Source: JAMWZF01 sp041628615 (GTDB taxonomy: Bacteria > Pseudomonadota > Alphaproteobacteria > Rhodobacterales > Rhodobacteraceae). From it: a stretch of DNA of 13,562 nt. The stretch covers positions 1 through 13,562 of the forward strand of contig JBFKOW010000091.1 in NCBI GenBank assembly GCA_041628615.1. The letters run 5' to 3'. Within the stretch, counting starts at the first letter, position 1, and each line of letters opens with the position of its first letter. The position numbers and the translations under genes are program-made. A model generated the notes under the pieces. The model worked only from the letters and a program-made list of their open reading frames with translations, was not told the origin of the DNA and made no database searches. Of the stretch, positions 1 to 6,514 are shown in pieces.

Positions 1-245
1 ACCGCGCTGATCTGCTGGTCGAGCCGGCGGATCCTCTGCTGGCCCTGATGGAGCAGCATGCCGGTCACGATGACGCCCGTGATCAGTCCGAAGGTCGCGA
101 GCATCTGGCTCGCCTCCGTCACCGCCCAGGGCCAGGGACGCGAGCGGAGGCCGAGGATTTCGCCCCAGACGTCGAAGACGAACACCAGCGCGCTGAGGAC
201 CTGGGCCAGCATGACCGCTGCAATCAGCTTGTTGGGACCGGTCAT
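1..245 (-). CDS. Two-helix membrane protein, probable membrane-anchored LuxR-type regulator (partial, C-terminus off window)
   Basis: The visible 81 residues begin at an ATG (complement of 243-245) preceded by a GAGGA ribosome site six bases upstream. Residues about 7-27 and 44-65 are hydrophobic and form two likely transmembrane helices, separated by a short Trp/Pro/Arg loop (SRPWPW). After the second helix the chain turns polar and charged (HQGQQRIRRLDQQIS), like the start of a cytoplasmic coiled coil. The frame stays open to the window edge. From memory, many Rhodobacterales carry a protein of this design, with two helices, a short coiled coil and a C-terminal LuxR-type helix-turn-helix, next to a secreted PepSY-like gene. 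That part is inference, because no DNA-binding domain is visible. It lies 60 bp downstream of the PepSY-like gene on the same strand, so the two probably form an operon. Confidence 0.72.
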   Translation of the reverse strand, partial: MTGPNKLIAAVMLAQVLSALVFVFDVWGEILGLRSRPWPWAVTEASQMLATFGLITGVIVTGMLLHQGQQRIRRLDQQISA

Positions 246-305
246 CCGGTGTCCTCGTGTGTCATGCCCCGATCTCTGCGTCCACAGGTCCTGACCATGT
301 CCGGG

Positions 306-803
306 TCACAGTCCGAGACTGTCCGTGGCGCTGTCCACGGTGTCGCGGACGGTGTCCCGGACCGACTTGCCGGTATCGGCAACCGATCCGCCGCCGGACC
401 CGCCGCCACTTCCCGAACCGCCGCTGCCAGAGCCGTTGCTACCGGAGCCGCTGCCGCCGGAACCGCCGCTGCCGGAACCGCCGCTGCCGGAGTCCGAAAC
501 CTGGTAGACCGCGTCCCGCAGGACAGCGCCGGTGGTGCGGCTGACGACGACCTCGCGCATCATGTCGTCGCGCTGTGCCACGAAGCGGATCCGCCCGAGG
601 AAAGTGCGCTCGATCGAGAGAACGCGGAACCCCTGTGACTGAAGGAAACCGACCATCGCGGCGTGGTCATACTCCGCCTGCACGAGCAGGTCGGGGCCGG
701 CTTGCCGGTCGATCCGGGCGGCGGCGGCCGCCGACAGGTCACCGGGCGCGCAGACCGCTCCGATGCCGACGGCGAGGCTGAGCAACGTATTTCGGTGCGA
801 CAT
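306..803 (-). CDS. Secreted PepSY-like protein with Gly/Ser linker and charged C-terminal tail
   Basis: This 165-residue protein has a signal peptide (about residues 1-28, ending in an Ala-rich stretch), so it is exported. Residues about 38-100 resemble a PepSY domain: a helix (HAAMVGFLQSQGF), then strands with IERTFLGRIRFVAQ and REVVVSRTTGAVLRDAVY, the usual GxVLRD-type ending. Residues 105-140 are almost pure Gly/Ser with one Asn, and 141-165 form a charged tail with spaced VRDT/VRDT/VDSA repeats. A start at 851 would add 16 residues before the signal peptide. The ATG at 803 is preferred because AAAGGA lies about eight bases upstream and the signal peptide then begins properly. PepSY domains are known as periplasmic modulators or inhibitors; the partner is unknown. 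The membrane protein gene downstream is the obvious candidate by context. Confidence 0.8.
   Translation of the reverse strand: MSHRNTLLSLAVGIGAVCAPGDLSAAAAARIDRQAGPDLLVQAEYDHAAMVGFLQSQGFRVLSIERTFLGRIRFVAQRDDMMREVVVSRTTGAVLRDAVYQVSDSGSGGSGSGGSGGSGSGSNGSGSGGSGSGGGSGGGSVADTGKSVRDTVRDTVDSATDSLGL
456..491. repeat. 15-bp tandem repeat inside the Gly/Ser linker
   Basis: The unit gccggaaccgccgct occurs twice in perfect register (456-470, 471-485), followed by a partial third copy (486-491). Degenerate copies continue towards 380. On the coding strand it encodes the Gly/Ser linker of the PepSY-like protein. The unit length is a multiple of three, so slippage would change linker length without breaking the frame. 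Confidence 0.7.
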
Positions 804-1143
804 GGTCGAGGTCCTTTCATGTCCGACCTGCCCGGAATTCGGGGCAGACACATGGCAGGGATCGGAGCATTCTGGGGCGGCGCGGGGAAATCGCCTTCAG
901 GATCGAATGGGACCGATTTCCACCCTGGGTACGAGCGCCGCGCCGCGACCGGTTCTGGCGGCCTGCGGCGGGCCCGTCCGGCCACGCCGGAGACCCGGGA
1001 AACCACCCGACTGGCCGGCATCCAACCTTGGTCTGATCGGGCCCGTGGTGGACCCTCGGACCGATGTTCCGGCGCCGGTCATCGCGCCAGTCTCGACCTG
1101 TATCCGGCAACGCTTATCGGTTGCCCAGCCAGGAGAGACAGAC
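804..1143. other. Divergent intergenic region without a gene
   Basis: These 340 bp separate the leftward PepSY-like gene from the rightward 88-residue ORF and must hold both promoters. I see no credible gene. Frames crossing it have no ribosome site or recognisable product. No convincing -35/-10 pair stands out on either strand. The only structure noted is a short palindrome, ccggcgccgg, at 1069-1078. Confidence 0.5.
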
Positions 1144-1410
1144 ATGCACTTCGATCAGTCCCAGTTCGACAACGCGACCGCCGTGAACCTTCTCGGCAGC
1201 CCGGAATCGCGCAACGCGCTGCTCAACATCTTCGCTAACGAAGTGCAGGTGACCCGCCCGCGCCGCGAACGGCCGGCGGCCGCCCGTCCGAAGCTTGCCG
1301 TGGCCCGCGCCGTTCCCGCCGTCTCGGGGGCCACGCTCCTGCGCCGCGCCCGGCGCAACCGGATCGCCGCGCTGGTCGAGCTCTCCGCGCGGCGGGTGTC
1401 GGTCGCCTGA
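1144..1410 (+). CDS. Small arginine-rich protein of unknown function (88 aa)
   Basis: An 88-residue frame starts at an ATG with a good AGGAGA ribosome site about eight bases upstream. I do not recognise the family. The N-terminal third (FDQSQFDNATAVNLLGSPESRNALLNIF) is mildly acidic and probably helical. From about residue 40 the protein is strongly basic, with 14 Arg and one Lys overall, and it contains clusters RPRRER and RRARRNR. No signal peptide or membrane segment is seen, so it is probably cytoplasmic and could bind nucleic acid, but that is a guess from charge. The same frame is open far upstream without a start-associated ribosome site, so the ATG at 1144 is preferred. A strong hairpin at 1450-1480 closes the transcript, which supports a single-gene unit. 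Confidence 0.62.
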   Translation: MHFDQSQFDNATAVNLLGSPESRNALLNIFANEVQVTRPRRERPAAARPKLAVARAVPAVSGATLLRRARRNRIAALVELSARRVSVA

Positions 1411-1449
1411 CCGCCTGTCCGGTCGCCTCGATTCCGATGCCCATCGCTC

Positions 1450-1480
1450 CGGGGCACGTCCTGACGCGGGACGTGCCCCG
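1450..1480 (+). terminator. Perfect 12-bp GC-rich hairpin after the 88-aa gene
   Basis: The arms cggggcacgtcc (1450-1461) and ggacgtgccccg (1469-1480) pair perfectly around a 7-base loop (1462-1468). No T-run follows, so it is a U-less terminator or an RNA-stabilising stem rather than a classic intrinsic terminator. It lies 40 bp after the stop of the 88-residue ORF and about 80 bp before the gyrB promoter, which suits insulation between them. Confidence 0.6.
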
Positions 1481-1560
1481 CGTCGATTCCGGGCGCCGGC
1501 TCTCCGGTGGCCGAGTGAGCCGGAACGGTTCCCTGATACCACAAAACCTAGCGCGACGGC

Positions 1561-1589
1561 GTGACATCCTCCCCCAGAATTCGTATAAG
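1561..1589 (+). promoter_or_regulatory. sigma70-like promoter of gyrB
   Basis: GTGACA at 1561-1566 matches the -35 consensus in five of six positions. It is followed by a 17-bp spacer and a TATAAG -10 at 1584-1589. Transcription would begin near 1596, about 22 bases before the gyrB ATG at 1618. This argues against the alternative GTG start at 1561, which is the -35 element itself. Confidence 0.6.
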
Positions 1590-1617
1590 CCGGGCAGACA
1601 GGAACAAGGCTCACCCA

Positions 1618-4035
1618 ATGGCACAAAGCGCGCCTGCGCCGGACGATTACGGCGCTGATTCCATCAAGGTTCTCAAGGGCCTGGAGGCCGTGCGCAAGCG
1701 CCCCGGCATGTATATCGGGGACACCGACGACGGATCGGGCCTGCACCACATGGTCTACGAGGTGGTGGACAACGGCATCGACGAGGCGCTGGCCGGCCAT
1801 GCCGACTTCGTCGCGGTGACGATCCATGACGACAACTCGGTCTCGGTGCGCGACAACGGCCGCGGAATCCCGGTCGACCTGCACGAGGAAGAGGGCGTCA
1901 GCGCCGCCGAGGTCATCATGACCCAGCTCCACGCCGGCGGGAAGTTCGACCAGAACTCCTACAAGGTGTCCGGGGGCCTGCACGGGGTCGGCGTTTCCGT
2001 CGTCAACGCGCTGTCGGTCTGGCTGGAACTTCGGATCTGGCGCAACGGGAAGGAGCACTACGCCCGTTTCGAACACGGCGAAACGGTCGAGCACCTGCGG
2101 GTGGTCGGCGATGCCTCCGAGGAGCGCGGGACCGAGGTGCGGTTTCTCGCCTCGACCGGAACCTTCTCGAACCTCGACTACTCGTTCGAGACGCTGGAAA
2201 AGCGGCTGCGCGAACTGGCCTTCCTGAATTCCGGGGTCCGCATCCTGCTCGAGGACCGGCGGCCGGCCGAACCGCTTCGGTCCGAGCTGTTCTACGAAGG
2301 CGGCGTCCGCGAGTTCGTGAAATATCTCGACCGCCACAAGAGCCCGATGATGGGCGCGCCGATCCATGTCGCCGGCGAACGCGACGGGATCAGCGTCGAG
2401 GTCGCGATGTGGTGGAACGACAGCTACCACGAAAGCGTGCTGCCCTTCACCAACAACATCCCGCAGCGCGACGGCGGCACCCACCTGGCCGGGTTCCGGG
2501 CGGCGCTCACGCGGACGTTGACGAAATACGCGGCCGACAGCGGCATCGCCAAGAAGGAGAAGATCAGCTTCACCGGCGACGATGCCCGCGAGGGGCTGAC
2601 CTGCGTGCTGTCGGTGAAGGTGCCGGACCCCAAGTTCAGTTCCCAGACCAAGGACAAGCTGGTCAGTTCCGAGGTCCGTCCGGCGGTCGAGAACCTCGTC
2701 GGCGAGAAGCTGTCGGAGTGGTTCGAGGAGAACCCCGCCGAGGCCAAGGTGGTGGTCGGCAAGATCGTCGAGGCGGCGCTGGCCCGCGAGGCCGCCCGCA
2801 AGGCCCGCGAACTGACCCGCCGCAAGTCGGCGATGGACGTGAACTTCCTGGCCGGCAAGCTCAAGGACTGCTCCGAGAAGGACCCGGCCAAGACCGAGCT
2901 GTTCCTCGTCGAGGGCGACAGCGCCGGCGGGTCGGCCCAGACCGGCCGCGACCGGGGCACCCAGGCGGTGCTGCCGCTGCGCGGCAAGATCCTCAACGTC
3001 GAGCGCGCCCGCTTCGACCGGATGCTGTCGAGCCAGGAGATCGGCAACCTGGTGATGGCGCTGGGCACCGGCATCGGCCGCGACGAGTTCGACATCGGCA
3101 AGCTGCGCTACCACAAGATCATCATCATGACCGACGCCGACGTGGACGGCGCCCACATCCGCACGCTGCTGCTGACGTTCTTCTTCCGGCAGATGCCCGA
3201 GCTCATCGAGGGCGGGTACCTCTACATCGCGCAGCCGCCGCTCTACAAGGTCAGCCGCGGCAAGTCCGAGGTCTACCTCAAGGACCAGGCGGCGCTCGAC
3301 GATTACCTGATCGACCAGGGCATCGAGGGTGCCGTCCTGCGGCTCGGCAACGGGTCCGAGATCGCCGGGCAGGACCTGCGCCGGGTGGTGGAGGAGGCCC
3401 GCAGCCTGCGCCGCCTGCTCGACGCCTTCCCGACCCACTATCCCCGCCACATCCTCGAACAGGCCGCCATCGCGGGGGCTTTCGTGCCGGGCGCGGTGGA
3501 TGCCGACCTGCAGGGCGTCGCCGACCGGGTCGCCGCCCGGCTCGACCTGATCGCGCTGGAATACGAGAAGGGCTGGCAGGGCCGGATCACCCAGGACCGG
3601 GGCATCCGGCTGAGCCGCATCCTGCGCGGGGTCGAGGAAATGCGGACGCTCGACGGACCGGTGCTGCGGTCCGGCGAGGCGCGCAAGACCGGCAGCTTCA
3701 CCCAGAGCCTGCAGGAGGTCTATGGCGCCGCCGCCACCCTCGTCCGCAAGGACCGCAGCCAGTTGATCCACGGACCGCTCGACCTGCTGACGGCGATTCT
3801 CGAGGAGGGCGAACGCGGCCTGACCCTGCAGCGCTACAAGGGATTGGGCGAGATGAATCCCGGCCAGCTCTGGGAAACCACGCTCGATCCCGATGCCCGG
3901 ACCCTGCTTCGCGTGAAGATCGACGACCTCGCCGAGGCCGACGACCTGTTCACCAAGCTGATGGGCGACGTGGTCGAGCCGCGCCGCGAGTTCATCCAGG
4001 AAAACGCCCTGAGCGTGGAGAACCTCGACTTCTGA
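1618..4035 (+). CDS. gyrB: DNA gyrase subunit B
   Basis: GyrB is the ATPase half of the GyrA2GyrB2 type II topoisomerase that introduces negative supercoils. The 805-residue length matches the standard family size. The GHKL ATPase carries the catalytic Glu48 and Asn52 in EVVDNGIDEALAG, Asp79 in RDNGRGIP, Lys109, and the GGLHGVG lid at 119-125. The TOPRIM domain shows EGDSAGG from residue 432 and DADVDG from 506, giving the metal-binding acids Glu432, Asp506 and Asp508. QRYKGLGEMNP near the C-terminus is also typical of GyrB. The ATG at 1618 is chosen because AAGG lies eight bases upstream and the protein aligns from there; longer frames would begin inside the promoter. The PLRGK and QTGRDRGTQ stretches favour GyrB over ParE. 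It is not next to dnaA, dnaN or recF here, and it is probably transcribed alone. Confidence 0.97.
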   Translation: MAQSAPAPDDYGADSIKVLKGLEAVRKRPGMYIGDTDDGSGLHHMVYEVVDNGIDEALAGHADFVAVTIHDDNSVSVRDNGRGIPVDLHEEEGVSAAEVIMTQLHAGGKFDQNSYKVSGGLHGVGVSVVNALSVWLELRIWRNGKEHYARFEHGETVEHLRVVGDASEERGTEVRFLASTGTFSNLDYSFETLEKRLRELAFLNSGVRILLEDRRPAEPLRSELFYEGGVREFVKYLDRHKSPMMGAPIHVAGERDGISVEVAMWWNDSYHESVLPFTNNIPQRDGGTHLAGFRAALTRTLTKYAADSGIAKKEKISFTGDDAREGLTCVLSVKVPDPKFSSQTKDKLVSSEVRPAVENLVGEKLSEWFEENPAEAKVVVGKIVEAALAREAARKARELTRRKSAMDVNFLAGKLKDCSEKDPAKTELFLVEGDSAGGSAQTGRDRGTQAVLPLRGKILNVERARFDRMLSSQEIGNLVMALGTGIGRDEFDIGKLRYHKIIIMTDADVDGAHIRTLLLTFFFRQMPELIEGGYLYIAQPPLYKVSRGKSEVYLKDQAALDDYLIDQGIEGAVLRLGNGSEIAGQDLRRVVEEARSLRRLLDAFPTHYPRHILEQAAIAGAFVPGAVDADLQGVADRVAARLDLIALEYEKGWQGRITQDRGIRLSRILRGVEEMRTLDGPVLRSGEARKTGSFTQSLQEVYGAAATLVRKDRSQLIHGPLDLLTAILEEGERGLTLQRYKGLGEMNPGQLWETTLDPDARTLLRVKIDDLAEADDLFTKLMGDVVEPRREFIQENALSVENLDF

Positions 4036-4048
4036 TCTCGGGCCGGCC

Positions 4049-5038
4049 TCAGTCCTCGGCAGGCCCGTCGAGGAACTGCATCGGCGGCCGGCCGGGATCC
4101 GTCGCGGCCTGGATCGCGGCGCGGGCGAGGAATTCCCCGGCGCGGGCGACGTCCTCGGTGACGATCATGATCTCGCTGCGGAACAGCCGCAGGAAATCGA
4201 TGGCGTCCTTCGCCACGGTGTCGAAATCCCTGCCGATCCGCAGGCCGTGCGCCTCGAAGCCGCCGACCGCCGCCATCGCGGCGACCGGCGAAGCGGCCAG
4301 CAGGCCGTCGATCGCCGGGTCGCCGGCGAGGATCTCGATGACCCGGCTGCGGATGTCGTCGATGCGGCCGTCACTGGTGATCCTGTCGGCGACGACCAGC
4401 GTGGTGCCGGTCTGCCTGGCGGCGGCGTGCGCGCCGTCGAGCATGTGCCGGCCGTAGGACTGCGCGAGCGGCGGCGCCACCATCAAGACGCGCCGCCGGC
4501 CCCGGCCCGCGAGCTTGCGGACTGCCAGCCGGCCATAGGCCTCGTTGTCGAAGTCGAACCACGGGTATTCGTCGGCCCTCTCGGACCGGCCATGGGCGGC
4601 GAAGGGAAAGCCGTTTGCCAGCATGTACTCGACGCGCGGGTCGCCGGGTTCGACCTGGTTGATGATCACGGCATCGGCGGAGGCGGTCTCGACGATGTAG
4701 CGGATCGGCCGCATCGGGTCGTCGCCCGAGAAGAAGGGCGTCATGTTCAGGTGGTAACGGGTGCCGCGCAGACCAGCCGCGATCGCCGAGATCAGCCGCG
4801 CGGTCATGTTCATCATCTCGTGCTCGGTCGACATCACAACGCTGATGACGTTGGTCTTGCCGGTGCGGAGTCGAACGCCCGCCCGGTCCGGCACGTAGCC
4901 GATCTCGAGCGCGATCTGCCGCACCTTCTGCTTGGTCGCCGCGCTGATGTCTGGCGCATCCTTCAGGGCACGCGACACGGTGGCCACGGCCAGGCCCGAC
5001 AGGCCTGCGATCGTCTTGAGGGTCGGACGCGCGGACAT
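4049..5038 (-). CDS. LacI-family transcriptional repressor of the adjacent sugar operon
   Basis: This 329-residue protein has the classic LacI layout. An N-terminal helix-turn-helix (residues 6-25, LKTIAGLSGLAVATVSRAL) is followed by the helix ending GYVPDRAG, a hinge (RLRTGKTNVISVV, about 56-68), and a periplasmic-binding-protein-like effector domain to the end. It should bind as a dimer to palindromes with a central CG, and two such sites lie in the 173-bp divergent region in front of the sugar transporter genes. The sugar or a breakdown product is the likely inducer. It resembles AglR-type regulators of rhizobial alpha-glucoside loci, but the neighbouring GH1 enzyme suggests a beta-glucoside effector. 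Upstream of the ATG, GGGAG abuts the codon and AAAGG is 12 bases away, so the translation signal is imperfect, but the start matches the family. It converges on gyrB with a 13-bp gap. Confidence 0.93.
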   Translation of the reverse strand: MSARPTLKTIAGLSGLAVATVSRALKDAPDISAATKQKVRQIALEIGYVPDRAGVRLRTGKTNVISVVMSTEHEMMNMTARLISAIAAGLRGTRYHLNMTPFFSGDDPMRPIRYIVETASADAVIINQVEPGDPRVEYMLANGFPFAAHGRSERADEYPWFDFDNEAYGRLAVRKLAGRGRRRVLMVAPPLAQSYGRHMLDGAHAAARQTGTTLVVADRITSDGRIDDIRSRVIEILAGDPAIDGLLAASPVAAMAAVGGFEAHGLRIGRDFDTVAKDAIDFLRLFRSEIMIVTEDVARAGEFLARAAIQAATDPGRPPMQFLDGPAED

Positions 5039-5148
5039 CTCCCTGTCTGACCTTTCATATTTTCCGGGGCGAATGACGTAACGGCAGGCACTGAGCCCGG
5101 TCCGCGGCGATCATCTGCCGCCTTTTGGCAAAGACTCGACGAGAATCG

Positions 5149-5160
5149 TTGACGTGTCAA
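5149..5160. promoter_or_regulatory. Back-to-back -35 hexamers (possible divergent promoters)
   Basis: The 12-mer ttgacgtgtcaa reads TTGACG on the plus strand and TTGACA, the exact -35 consensus, on the minus strand. The minus-strand element points towards the lacI-family gene, but I see only a poor -10 at the right distance (GAGTCT after 17 bp). The arms TTGAC/GTCAA are inverted, so a dimeric regulator is an alternative reading. Confidence 0.35.
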
Positions 5161-5161
5161 T

Positions 5162-5175
5162 CTGAAACGTTATAG
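5162..5175. promoter_or_regulatory. LacI-family operator O1 (12 of 14 match to O2)
   Basis: ctgaaacgttatag has the same central ACGT and right half as the perfect palindrome at 5183-5196 and differs from it at two left-half positions. It overlaps the putative -10 of the sugar operon. The spacing to O2 is exactly 21 bp, two helical turns, so two repressor dimers would sit on the same DNA face. Confidence 0.65.
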
Positions 5176-5182
5176 GGTTCGC

Positions 5183-5196
5183 CTATAACGTTATAG
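5183..5196. promoter_or_regulatory. LacI-family operator O2, perfect 14-bp palindrome
   Basis: ctataacgttatag is a perfect palindrome with the central CG typical of LacI/GalR operators. It lies between the putative promoter and the binding-protein start codon, next to a divergent lacI-family gene. It is the most likely main repressor site. Confidence 0.8.
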
Positions 5197-5198
5197 AC

Positions 5199-5204
5199 AG
5201 GGAG
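5199..5204 (+). promoter_or_regulatory. Ribosome binding site for the TTG-initiated binding protein
   Basis: AGGGAG lies seven bases before the TTG at 5212 and supports that codon as the start. No in-frame ATG or GTG occurs nearby that would preserve the signal peptide. Confidence 0.65.
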
Positions 5205-5211
5205 TGAGACC

Positions 5212-6441
5212 TTGAAACCCGTAACCCGTCTTCTTGGCGCGACCGCCATCGTGTGCGCCAGTTCGGCCCATGCCGTCGATCTCGAGGTGACCCATTGGTG
5301 GACCTCGGGCGGCGAGGCCGCGGCCGTCGCCGAAATGGCCAGGGCCCTGAACGAGAAAACCGATCACACTTGGGTCGACGGCGCGATCGCCGGCTCCGGC
5401 GGCACGGCGCGGCCGATCATCATCAGCCGCATCCTCGGCGGCGATCCGATGGCGGCGACCCAGCTCAACCACGGCCGCCAGGCCGAGGAACTGATCGAGG
5501 CCGGCCTGATGACCGACCTGACCGAGCTGGCCGAGGCCGAAGGCTGGCGCGACATCGTGAACCCGCCGGGCCTGCTCGACGCCTGCTCCCTTGACGGCCG
5601 CATCTACTGCGTGCCCGTCAACATCCATTCGGCCCAGTGGCTGTGGCTGAGCCACGGCGCCTTCGAGGCCGCCGGCGTCGCCGTGCCGCAGAACTGGGAC
5701 GAGTTCGTCGCCGCCGCGCCGAAGCTGCAGGAAGCCGGGATCATCCCGCTGGCGATGGGCCAGCAGGGCTGGCAGCAGGGCCTCGCCTTCGGCACCCTGC
5801 AGATCGCCCTTGCCGGGATCGACAACTGGCGCGCGGTGAACGTCGACAAGAACGCCGAGATCGCCGGCGGCCCGGCCTATGCCGAGGTCTTCCAGGCTGC
5901 GGCCGAAGCCCGGGAACTGGCGCGCGATTCGAAGGTGCAGGACTGGAACCTCGCCACCAACCTCGTCATCACCGATCAGGCCGGCGGCCAGATCATGGGT
6001 GACTGGGCGCAGGGCGAATTCCAGGTCGCGGGCGAAGTCGCCGGCGAGGACTATTCCTGCCTGCCCGGCCTCGGGGTCAACGCGATCCTCGATACCGGCG
6101 GCGACGCCTTCTACTTCCCCAAGATCGACGATCCGGAAGTCCAGGCCGCCCAGCTCGAACTGGCCTCGCTGCTGATGTCGCCGGAAGTGCAGGTCGCGTT
6201 CAACCTGAAGAAGGGCTCGCTGCCCGTCCGGGGTGACATCGACATGTCGTCGGCCAACGCCTGCATGCAGAAGGGTCTCGAGATCCTCGCCGCCGGCGGC
6301 GTGCTGCCGTCGGGCGACATGAACCTGACCCCGGACACCTCGACCCAGATCGAGGAGCTGATGGCCGAGTTCTGGTCGTCGGACATGAGCGCCGAGGACG
6401 CCCAGGCGCGTTACGCCGCGATCATCGCCGACGCCGACTGA
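5212..6441 (+). CDS. Sugar ABC transporter periplasmic binding protein (CUT1, glucose/mannose-type)
   Basis: This 409-residue protein captures sugar in the periplasm for the permeases encoded next. A signal peptide (residues 1-21, ending SSAHA) is followed by VDLEVTHWWTSGGE, the start typical of the glucose/mannose-binding branch of the MalE-like family. The mature chain has four cysteines (125, 133, 283, 351), which could form two disulfides. Translation starts at TTG, unlike its neighbours. The first gene of the operon, it lies just after the two LacI-type operators. A stem-loop follows before the permease genes. A cytoplasmic GH1 enzyme in the same operon makes a beta-glucoside or cello-oligosaccharide the likely ligand, though glucose or mannose is possible from the family. 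Family assignment is firm; ligand is inferred. Confidence 0.9.
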   Translation: MKPVTRLLGATAIVCASSAHAVDLEVTHWWTSGGEAAAVAEMARALNEKTDHTWVDGAIAGSGGTARPIIISRILGGDPMAATQLNHGRQAEELIEAGLMTDLTELAEAEGWRDIVNPPGLLDACSLDGRIYCVPVNIHSAQWLWLSHGAFEAAGVAVPQNWDEFVAAAPKLQEAGIIPLAMGQQGWQQGLAFGTLQIALAGIDNWRAVNVDKNAEIAGGPAYAEVFQAAAEARELARDSKVQDWNLATNLVITDQAGGQIMGDWAQGEFQVAGEVAGEDYSCLPGLGVNAILDTGGDAFYFPKIDDPEVQAAQLELASLLMSPEVQVAFNLKKGSLPVRGDIDMSSANACMQKGLEILAAGGVLPSGDMNLTPDTSTQIEELMAEFWSSDMSAEDAQARYAAIIADAD

Positions 6442-6463
6442 TCCGGTCAGAGTCCTGAACTGC

Positions 6464-6490
6464 GGGCCCGGCGCATGCCGCGCCGGGTCC
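6464..6490 (+). terminator. Stem-loop between binding protein and permease genes (partial terminator or RNA-stabiliser)
   Basis: gggcccggcgc (6464-6474) pairs with gcgccgggtcc (6480-6490): 11 bp with one G-U pair and a 5-base loop. No T-run follows. Its place in the 73-bp gap after the binding-protein gene fits the known use of such stems to protect the upstream mRNA and lower permease expression. Confidence 0.55.
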
Positions 6491-6514
6491 GCCCTCGATT
6501 TGCAGGAGGTCGTC

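Larger units (their letters stand above)
5149..5176 (+). promoter_or_regulatory. Promoter of the sugar ABC/beta-glycosidase operon
   Basis: TTGACG (5149-5154) and TATAGG (5171-5176) are separated by 16 bp, giving a reasonable sigma70 pair. The -10 overlaps the upstream LacI-type operator, and the second operator lies where transcription would start (about 5183). This is the expected layout for direct repression. Confidence 0.5.

Noticed and set aside
246..305. Eight-codon-type micro-ORF (MTHEDTG) whose stop overlaps the start of the left-edge membrane protein
   Set aside because: It is too short to support without expression data, and its own ribosome site is no better than that of the main start.
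804..851. Upstream start for the PepSY-like protein at 851
   Set aside because: It would put 16 residues before the signal peptide and lacks the good AAAGGA site that precedes the ATG at 803.
1561..1617. GTG start for gyrB 19 codons earlier
   Set aside because: The GTG is part of the -35 element of a good promoter and the added residues do not match the family. The ATG at 1618 has a ribosome site.
2977..3000. Arg in place of the Escherichia coli GyrB Lys447 (PLRGK) as a sign of quinolone resistance
   Set aside because: Arg is conservative and, as far as I recall, common in this segment of GyrB outside enterobacteria, so it is not evidence of resistance.
1114..3771. Long minus-strand reading frame (885 codons) opposite gyrB
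   Set aside because: It is a shadow of the GC-rich gyrB coding frame: low-complexity composition, no ribosome site, no recognisable domain, and gyrB is certain on the plus strand.
2409..4457. Plus-strand frame of 682 codons within and past gyrB
   Set aside because: It is the out-of-frame reading of gyrB, dominated by Arg, Gly and Pro, and it runs into the opposite-strand repressor gene.
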